A model generated the notes under the pieces. The model saw only the letters and a program-made list of their open reading frames with translations, was not told the origin of the DNA and ran no database searches. Positions 8,793 through 15,386 of a stretch of DNA of 15,386 nucleotides are shown here, one piece after another. Origin of the DNA: Dentipellis sp. KUC8613 (Eukaryota > Basidiomycota > Agaricomycetes > Russulales > Hericiaceae); assembly GCA_002286715.1 (NCBI GenBank), contig NSJX01000175.1, forward strand, positions 1 through 15,386, written 5' to 3'. The translations under genes were made by a program, and so were the position numbers. Position 1 is the stretch's first letter. Every line of letters starts with the position of its first letter.

Positions 8793-11590
8793 ATGCCGCA
8801 TTACCCGCATGAGTCTCGTCCCCTCAGGCAACTCACCCTTCCCGAGTTCGCGGCAATGGGTAGAGACCTTTTGGAAGAAGGGGACGCGGCGAGATTCCTT
8901 TCCTTCGCTCTCTGCGGTCGCGTCATCGCGGACGACGTCGACGACCTTGATCGACTCATCACCACGGAACGTGTTACAGTCAATTGTCAGCCTGCGGATG
9001 CTCGACCCCGCGCCCAGGATGTCGTCTTAACCCGCGACTACGATTCCGTTATTGGTATGGACCGCCAGCTGCCGTATACTGCTCCCATGGCCATTTTCCC
9101 GGTCCCTCCCTTCAGGGAGACGCTCAAGAAGAAGAATCACGTCTACACCACGGTCGTTGGGGACAATGTGAGTTCTCTAACTCTGCTTCTCGTCCCACGG
9201 CTCATTCGGGTTTTCTTACAGGGGAATGAACGCAAAGTTGGTGTGCACATGATCCCTAATCTTGGTCTGGGGACAGTAGATCGTCGCCACCTCGTTCGCA
9301 TTTGTTTTCCTCGGTTGTACTCGACTACCCGAACTCCCGCTCTCTCCCAGCCTCAGATCGCGGCCTTCATCGACAAATGCCTACTCCCGACTGTTGCGGC
9401 ACTTCTGCCGAATCACGTCGCACATCTGCCAGTCGACTATCGCGCTGCGTTTTTGAACGCATATGACCGCCGGGGCCAGCTTCATTTCCCCTCACGCGAT
9501 CTCCCTGCTGCCTGCTTGGAAGATTTCGCAACGGAGTTGCTCGAGCGAATGGAAACTATTCCCGAGTTTCGTCAGGCCTTTTTCCTGCACGAACTCCGTG
9601 GAACCAAATCTGCCCATCCGCACTCGCCTTCGTCTCCTCAGGAGCGTGACGAGGCTCTGCAGGACCTTATGAGCTGTGTCCACCCTGGAGTCATTGATGT
9701 GGAGGACTGGCTCATTGACGTGGGATTGGAAATTCGCGTACCTAACAAGATTGTACACTGGTGCTCATTCCGACATGGCCAGATTTTGTCGTGGCTGCTG
9801 CCTAATGCTTCGGAGGCGCAGATCGCCAGGGCCATGCGGAGTCCCTCGTTCCTCGTCGATCGTGCTGCTCAGCTGGATGATCTCGCCGGCTTTCGCTTCG
9901 AACCGGGACAATCTGGTCGCCGTGATGAAGTCGCTTACATCAATGTGTATTCTACGGACAAGGAAGTACATTACCAACTCCACGAAGGCATTTGGCGGCA
10001 GCGCACCCCGCAGGATCTATTTCCGGACAAGATCAAAGCCCTGCTGAAGGACATAGCTGCTCTTAGCGAGGTCTTTATCAGGGCGATGGGCAGTGAGGAG
10101 GGCGCGAGTCCGCAGGAGGGTTCGGCTCGCGTCGAGATTCGCGTTCCCCTTCGTCTCGCAACGCGGGTCCTCATAGAACTTCCGACGAATATCCGCACCT
10201 CAATGCGTGCTTTCAGCTCGAACCTGTGGTGGTGAGTCTCTATCGGATGATGTTTTGACATAATCTAATGCATATTTCGCGCAGGTATTTTAAGTTCCTT
10301 AGGCTCAGCGCCATCGACTACGTGCTAAAGAACCTTGCATCAAGTCGGGCAGTCTACCGGGCGTGGTCATCCTCACTCACTCTCGGCGCGGGTGTCATCT
10401 GGATGTTGAATGCCCTCAACTATACTCCGCAAGTCTCCCAGGCCCACGTCGCGCTCAGCGAAGTTATCTGCTGGCGTAAGCCTGAGGAAGACGACGGCTT
10501 CGATGAAGACGATGACTTCGGTGATGCTGATGGTGATGCCTATGTCCCTGTCCTATATCGTCATGGTTTATTCTTCCTCTCGGATGTCTACTACGACGAT
10601 CACACGTGGCGCCTCGGGAACAATGAAGGTCTTGACCGCGAGAACATAGCGCTCCTTTACGGTCGCCCTAGTTTGGAGGAGGTCAAGGCTGCATTTCATG
10701 TCTCTGTGGTTCGCCGTCGGGCCGGAGATGTTCATCCTGCTCGGGTCTCCAACCAGAATACACTAAAGACCCAGGATGTTCGCTTTTTACGACAGGAGGG
10801 GCTCCCTGACGTCGGCCTTGAATTGACCGCCATGGGTATCCAAGTGAAGCCGACCGTCGAGCCGGCCGGTGACGACATCATCGTTGACTCCGACGCCCCG
10901 GTGGAGGAGGACCCGGACGCGGACCTTGACAAACTGATCTCTTCCATCTGGCATCAACTTATCGTCGACATCTTTGCGTTGAGTCCGAATAAGAAGAGTT
11001 CCCGTGAAGGATCGTACTGCCGCATCAGTCGCACAAAGCGTTATGAACTCACCCCCGAGGTCTTCACTCGCCACGACTTCACTCCCATTTTCAGGTCGTG
11101 CCACGTCACCGTTCTCGATTATGAGACGTGGATCAAAGGGTTCTTCGACATTTGGTTCCCTCGGAAAGGTTCCATCCCTCCCGCTGGACAGCACAATTTC
11201 CACAAGTGTACGTACTTCATCAAGTGGACAAATCTCATGAATAGTGTCTCCCACGCCGACGCACGCCGTATTCGCCAGAAGGTTCGCAACCTCTTCAAGA
11301 AACTCCACTGGCTCCCGTTCGCTCAGAGGGACAGGATGTGGTCGTCACGCTCCGTAGGAGGTCAGAAGAAGTGGCGCTCCCTTGGCGTCAGGCCGAACCA
11401 GCCGTCCCCTTGGATTGCTCTTAACTCGTGGTTCATGAAGAAGCCCAAGTCTATTCGTTGGGATGAGAACAAGAGGGCAGAGTTAGACGCTGCTGATGAG
11501 GCAAGGTTGACTTCCGGCAACGCATGGGATAGCTCCTCCGACGAGGGTGGCGATGAGGATGGACGTGCAACGACTAGTGGCGAAGAATGA
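8793..11590 (+). CDS. Large protein of unknown function (896 aa, 3 exons)
   Basis: Exons: 8793-9167, 9222-10231 and 10285-11590. Intron 1 (9168-9221, 54 nt) has GTGAGT, a CTCAT branch site and TTTTCTTACAG. Because its length is a multiple of three and it lacks a stop, an uninterrupted frame hides it; splicing joins GDN to GNERKVGVHM. Intron 2 (10232-10284) has GTGAGT, CTAAT and CGCAG. The protein is soluble, with no signal peptide or membrane span. It has a mixed alpha/beta N-terminal half, an acidic tract near residues 529-548, a second acidic stretch near 660-690, a basic and Trp-rich region (about 745-860, with DIWFPRKG and KKLHWLPFAQRDRMW), and an acidic Ser-rich tail. I cannot assign a family. 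The basic/aromatic region could bind nucleic acid, which is inference only. It lies in the same orientation as the SNF2 gene and 0.9 kb after it, which suggests but does not show a shared role. Confidence 0.83.
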
Positions 11591-11701
11591 AGTGCGGCAA
11601 CTATGGTTACAGGTAGTTAGCTGCTTCCTACGCATTCGTAGTCGTTGTTCCTCTTGTGTAGTCACGGTCTTTACTTGTCTCTTTGTTTGTTCTTGGAGCG
11701 A

Positions 11702-11900
11702 GGGCATCGTCGATGCCCCTTTCGGACGTCAGGTTGACGGCTGTCGCAATACCCTCTCAACTTAACAACGGAATATGGCGTAGCTCCGCGCTCCTCAGCT
11801 GGGCACGGGCATCATCGCTGCCCGTGGGTGCAACGCACGGCTAGTGCCTTACGGTCACGTGAAGAGGAACCCTTCGTCCCCGCGGGCAGCGTCGCTGCCC
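11702..11900. repeat. Palindromic repeat cluster with one TCACGTGA spacer (3 copies)
   Basis: Copies lie at 11702-11718 (perfect, ATCG arms), 11807-11823 (ATCATCGCTG, a CpG-to-CpA change) and 11884-11900 (perfect, AGCG arms). TCACGTGA lies at 11855-11862, 22 nt before the last copy when counted from CACGTG. The last copy can also form an alternative stem: CGCGGGCAGC at 11881-11890 is the exact reverse complement of 11911-11920. Confidence 0.88.
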
Positions 11901-12089
11901 GTGCAGCCCGGCTGCCCGCGCGTATCGCTCTCATGTTCCGCACCTCATATATCCATTCGGTCCGTTCTGCGGCCTGGTCGGCTAAATTTCTCTCGGTTAG
12001 TAATTTAACATCGCTGTCAGCTCAAGCAGACCTTGACCAGAATCTCGCCGCGACTTCACCCCACATCTTCGCATAAGTCTGAGGCAGAG

Positions 12090-12500
12090 CTCATCGAAGA
12101 GGACGACTGCACCCAACGCCTTACTCTGGACCATGTCTTCTACCCATCGCGATGAAGGACGAGCCAATAGTGCGATCTGCCAAACGACTTACTTCACTAG
12201 AGCGTTGGGTGATCAACCAACTCACCTCTTCGGGTATCATGGAAAGGAATGACTGCACCCAATGCCTCACTCCCATTGCGATGAAGGACGAGCCAATAGT
12301 GCGATCTGCCAAACGACTTACTTCACTAGAGCGTTGGGTGATCAACCAACTCACCTCTTCGGGTATCATCGAAGGGAATGACTGCGCCCCACGTCTGACT
12401 CCCATCGCGATGAAGGACGAGCCAATAGTGCGATCTACCAAACGACTCACTTCACTAGAGTGTTGGGAGATCAAACAGCTCATCACTTCGGGTATCATCG
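12090..12500. repeat. 129-bp tandem repeat, about 3.3 units
   Basis: Three units begin at 12151, 12280 and 12409 with GATGAAGGACGAGCC, each exactly 129 bp apart. Part of an earlier unit (ACTGCACCCAACGCC...) precedes them. Units 1 and 2 are nearly identical for about 90 bp. Unit 3 is more diverged and decays after about 80 bp. As 129 is a multiple of three, frames stay open on both strands: a plus-strand ORF 12152-12607 (43-aa unit MKDEPIVRS...) and a minus-strand ORF 12498-12121 (unit with PEEVSWLITQRSSEV). Differences between units fall at all codon positions, so I see no clear sign of selection for either protein. It may be a minisatellite or the remnant of a repeat-protein gene. Confidence 0.85.
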
Positions 12501-12813
12501 ATACGTCTGAATACCCAGATCTGAATGGGACTTCGGTATCCCCAGGAATAGGCGTCGTCCGTATGAGTCAGGGTGACAACACTTATCGCCCTGGTCTGAG
12601 TAGTTGAAGGAGGTTTGTACTTCATGTTGGTCACAGAGGACAGCTTTGAAAGCCATTGACAATAAGACGCGTAGTCGAGTGCAGTCGATGAAAACATCCG
12701 GTCTCGGGCTATGCGCATTGAGTTTCACGCATTGTGCTCCCCACTGTGCGCATCAAATGCAAGCCAGAATACGAGCCCGTCAGTTTCGCCAAGTCCCTCG
12801 CGACTGCGGAGCC

Positions 12814-12906
12814 GGGCATCGTCGATGCCTGCCCCCAACGTACGACCTCTTGCAGTCAACCGCGCTGCAACCCTCCGACCTGCGCAGCCGGGCATCGTCG
12901 ATGCCC
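12814..12906. repeat. Palindromic repeat pair
   Basis: Copies lie at 12814-12830 (last base T) and 12890-12906 (perfect). Both have ATCG arms and share the left flank AGCC. Starts are 76 bp apart, as in several other clusters. A degenerate relative with six unrelated central bases follows at 12973-12988. Confidence 0.85.
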
Positions 12907-13212
12907 GCCTACGGTACACGTCATGTCATATAGCCGATAAAACCTCCGCAATCTCTGCAAGCTGCAATATTCGGGCATCAATTTGCCCTTCAGTAATATG
13001 AACTCCACTTCGTATAAGGAGTTACGCCGGTATTCTGTTATTTCAAGCATCGGGTTGCTGCTGTAAACGCCGCAATGCCCCTGTTGTCAAGGTGATCCGT
13101 CATCCCGCCCCCACAGCAATTCATCACGTAGAAGCTCCTCGCTTGCCTCTTACCGATGTCTTCACTAGTACTAGGCACACCTTTGCGAGGTCTCCGTGCG
13201 GCGACTTCCCTG

Positions 13213-13220
13213 TATTTATA
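13213..13220 (+). promoter_or_regulatory. TATA-like box of the 210-aa gene
   Basis: TATTTATA lies 79 bp before the ATG at 13299, with C/T-rich sequence (about 13255-13290) just before the start. The spacing matches that of the 896-aa gene. Confidence 0.45.
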
Positions 13221-13298
13221 CTGCTGTCTCGTCGCCCACAGCTATCAGAGCAATTTGCCCCCACACTCTTTCACTTCTTATCATTCTCAACAGTCATT

Positions 13299-13931
13299 AT
13301 GAATGCATCGTCTTCGCGTCGTGTAGCCCCAGTCCGTCTCAGCATGGAGACCGCTCTCACCGAGCTCTCACTCCCTCGTTTCTCGACCTCCACCAAATTC
13401 TCCGTCGCCACCACGGTACCCGCCTCTCCGAATGACATGCCACCGTGGCTCTTGTCGTTCACGTCACTGGACGCCTTTCAGCCACCTGCGGTCGGGCCGG
13501 AAGCAGTGCACTTTACACCCTACTCCCCCGCTCTCTCTCCATCCTCCGACAGCCTCTCTTCTCCGCCAACCTATGAGGTTCTACTCACCTCCGTCGACCC
13601 CGTCGCAGGCTCTCGCTTGATTGTCATCCACCGCCCATCCTTTCCCATCCAATTGGGCCGCCTCATCGCTGTTCGCCCTCCACATCTTTCAATGAGGACC
13701 GGTCGCATCTCCGAAGTCCTTCGCGTCGGTCGACGTTGGGTACATTTCAAGGTCATTATTGAGGGAGGGTCTTTCATTCAGGATTCATCTACTTTTGAGC
13801 TGGCTGCTCCCCGATTGTGGTGTATCTCTTTCTCCAGACTTATGGCCTTTCTTCATGGATACTCCTTCATTGACATTTACCCTTCTTTGAAATTGGATGA
13901 GCAAGGTGAATGGATTGTAGGCAGTGATTAA
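13299..13931 (+). CDS. Single-exon protein of unknown function (210 aa)
   Basis: The open frame continues upstream to 13092. I chose the ATG at 13299 because it follows a TATA-like box by 79 bp, has A at -3, and because the upstream part reads like promoter DNA. The protein starts MNASSSRRVAPVRLS. Residues 1-110 are Ser/Pro-rich and probably disordered. The region from about 115 to 210 alternates hydrophobic and basic strands (EVLLTSVDP, RLIVIHRP, RVGRRWVHFKVIIEGG), suggesting a small beta-rich domain, and it ends in a short acidic tail. There is no signal peptide or membrane span. I do not recognise the family. Its last 200 bp contain a single CpG (13812), and the stop codon sits at the edge of the CpG-free AT-rich region, so the 3' part differs in base use from the 5' part. 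Confidence 0.68.
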   Translation: MNASSSRRVAPVRLSMETALTELSLPRFSTSTKFSVATTVPASPNDMPPWLLSFTSLDAFQPPAVGPEAVHFTPYSPALSPSSDSLSSPPTYEVLLTSVDPVAGSRLIVIHRPSFPIQLGRLIAVRPPHLSMRTGRISEVLRVGRRWVHFKVIIEGGSFIQDSSTFELAAPRLWCISFSRLMAFLHGYSFIDIYPSLKLDEQGEWIVGSD

Positions 13932-15068
13932 TCATATTCATAGTATCTATATATTGTTGATCAAATTAGCTATTTCATCTCCTGTGCTGCATGTGTTTTT
14001 TGCTTTTATAGTGTTCAGCACTTTTGGAGCTTTCATTTCAGATTCAGAATTTATATGACATTTGAGTTAGTCCTATGATCATTAAAATACTTCCATTGAA
14101 TTTGAAAGTTGTGCATCCACAGTAATAAGGCTCAATCTAATAAAACTAGTAAGATGAGATCATCTAAGACATAATTTCATGGGCATAATAAGACATAAAA
14201 CCCATGATTTGCCAAAATAACTGAAATACACAGAAGATTGAACTTCAACTTCAACTATATGATGAATATTTTGAGTGATATCAGTTTAAAATATTGAACT
14301 AAATCAAAGTGTCCTCATTATAAATGGTATTTGTAGAAATATGAAAACTTGACCTATAGAGATAAAAAGATCAATGTAATAAAATCATAAGAGAGAAAGA
14401 TTGAGTGATCAGATTACAAAATAATGTATATCATCTATTATTATAACAGATGAATTCAAATATATATTTTTTCACTTCTTGATCTTTATGTTCATCCAAT
14501 TTTGTACACATAGATGTGTATACTCTAATAATTTCATCTTAGTTTATTTTAAAACAGAGTTGTTTTTATGTTGAAACTATAGATTGTTGTCTTATATGTT
14601 GGATTGCAACATTGTACTCTAAATGTATTTCACTTTTATGCATTTTTGCTTATACATTACTCATAGATTTACTCAAATATTACTTATTCCCATATTTTTT
14701 TAGACTTCTGACTCTCAGTCAAGATCTATGCTGTCACATGACATCACCAATGTAATATAAGATGAACTTGAATCTGAATTTGTTGTGTCAAATAACCTTA
14801 GGATCTTATTTATTGTTTAACAGTCAGTGGGCACTAAGATGACCTATACATGAATATAATAGATTGCTTCAATATTTATCTATTTTCAAAGTTGGTTGAT
14901 ATGCATGATATCTGTCTTTTCCTCTTCATAAAATTCATTTTAGATCATAGTATCACAGTAGTCAGAGTTTTGAGAATTTATTCAAGTCCAAGATCATCAT
15001 GTGGATCATTGTGGAAGAAAAGATGCAAACAGATGTGTTACAATGACCAACCTTCCATTTCAGATCAA
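13932..15068. other. AT-rich, CpG-free region without genes
   Basis: Composition changes sharply to AT-rich after the 210-aa gene. Reading every line and every junction, I find no CpG dinucleotide from 13814 to 15126. The open frames here (for example 14850-15116) are short, AT-driven and unlike the coding sequence elsewhere. I see no terminal repeats or recognisable element proteins. It resembles an old, methylated and deaminated repeat or heterochromatic spacer. Confidence 0.7.
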
Positions 15069-15386
15069 AACAAGTCAAACACTTATCAGTGTTGGTCACC
15101 CATCTTGTGTCATTAATAGCAAAGCACGTCGAGCACTTCTTCAATGTCAACCTGTTTTGCAGGAATTGCAAAGCATGTTGAGTGATTCTTCAATGTTCAT
15201 CCTCAGTTATGCTTCTTCAACTATCAATTGCAAAGCACATCAAACACTTCTTCAACGTCTGTCATCTGTTTTGTTTTTCAAACATCAATCGCAAAGCACG
15301 TCAAAAGGTACTTCAACGTCGATCATGTGTTTTGTTTTTCAATCATTAATGGCAAAGCACGTTGAGCGCTTCTTCAACGTCGGTCG
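15069..15386. repeat. Roughly 61-bp satellite array running off the right edge
   Basis: Units start with CAAAGCAC or a variant at 15120, 15169, 15231, 15292 and 15353 (spacing 49, 62, 61 and 61 bp), with a degenerate unit from about 15069. Shared blocks are CAAAGCACGT, the ACTTCTTCAACGTC segment and TGTTTTGTTTTTCAA. The last unit is cut by the window end. CpG content rises from unit to unit towards the right. Confidence 0.85.

Larger units (their letters stand above)
11591..13298. other. 1.7 kb intergenic region with palindromes and a 129-bp tandem repeat
   Basis: No gene is firmly supported. In order it holds a probable 3' UTR (11591-11700), a palindrome cluster (11702-11900), unassigned sequence (11921-12090), the 129-bp tandem repeat (about 12090-12500), unassigned sequence (12500-12810), two palindromes (12814-12906), a degenerate GGGCA...TGCCC at 12973-12988, and the promoter of the 210-aa gene. 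Confidence 0.5.

Noticed and set aside
7255..10608. CACGTG at 7255-7260 and 10603-10608
   Set aside because: Both are in coding exons far from any palindrome and are expected by chance.
387..12906. Palindromes as a CRISPR array
   Set aside because: Spacing varies from 69 bp to kilobases, there are no uniform spacers or cas genes, and the genes have spliceosomal introns.
387..12906. Palindromes as Helitron 3' hairpins
   Set aside because: No consistent CTRR end follows the hairpins, flanks are not conserved, and no Rep-helicase is present. The SNF2 protein is not a Pif1-type Helitron helicase.
14850..15171. Short ORFs in the AT-rich region
   Set aside because: Composition-driven, opposing and overlapping, partly inside the satellite, with no recognisable domain.

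Overview
The window looks like nuclear DNA of a filamentous basidiomycete, probably an agaricomycete. The evidence is GC-rich, intron-dense genes; short introns (mostly 46-70 nt) with GTRNGT donors and CTNAY branch sites; and several genes with a TATA-like box 40-85 bp before the chosen ATG. The lineage is inferred from gene architecture, not from a database match.

Layout. At the left edge a minus-strand gene enters with only its first 23 codons (1-69). A small two-exon minus-strand gene of unknown function follows (653-1241). Divergent from it is the main gene, an 11-exon SNF2-family DNA-dependent ATPase (2088-7880, about 1,600 aa) with all the main helicase motifs and a 600-residue disordered basic/acidic tail. 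In the same orientation, 0.9 kb downstream, lies a three-exon gene for an 896-aa protein that I do not recognise (8793-11590). After a 1.7 kb spacer holding a 129-bp tandem repeat comes a single-exon 210-aa unknown protein (13299-13931). The last 1.45 kb is AT-rich. It has no CpG at all from 13814 to 15126 and ends in a roughly 61-bp satellite array that runs off the right edge.

The most unusual feature is a family of short GC-rich palindromes, GGGCAKCGWCGMTGCCC, with 18 copies between 387 and 12906. They sit in intergenic clusters and inside two introns of the SNF2 gene, and none lies in a confidently predicted exon. Five spacers between neighbouring copies carry a CACGTG core, four of them 22-25 nt from a palindrome. 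The two introns that hold copies are 203 and 346 nt, while the other eight are 46-70 nt. This suggests a mobile or spreading hairpin element, or a dispersed protein-binding array, on this chromatin-remodeller locus. Whether the SNF2 ATPase or the 896-aa protein acts on it is only a hypothesis.
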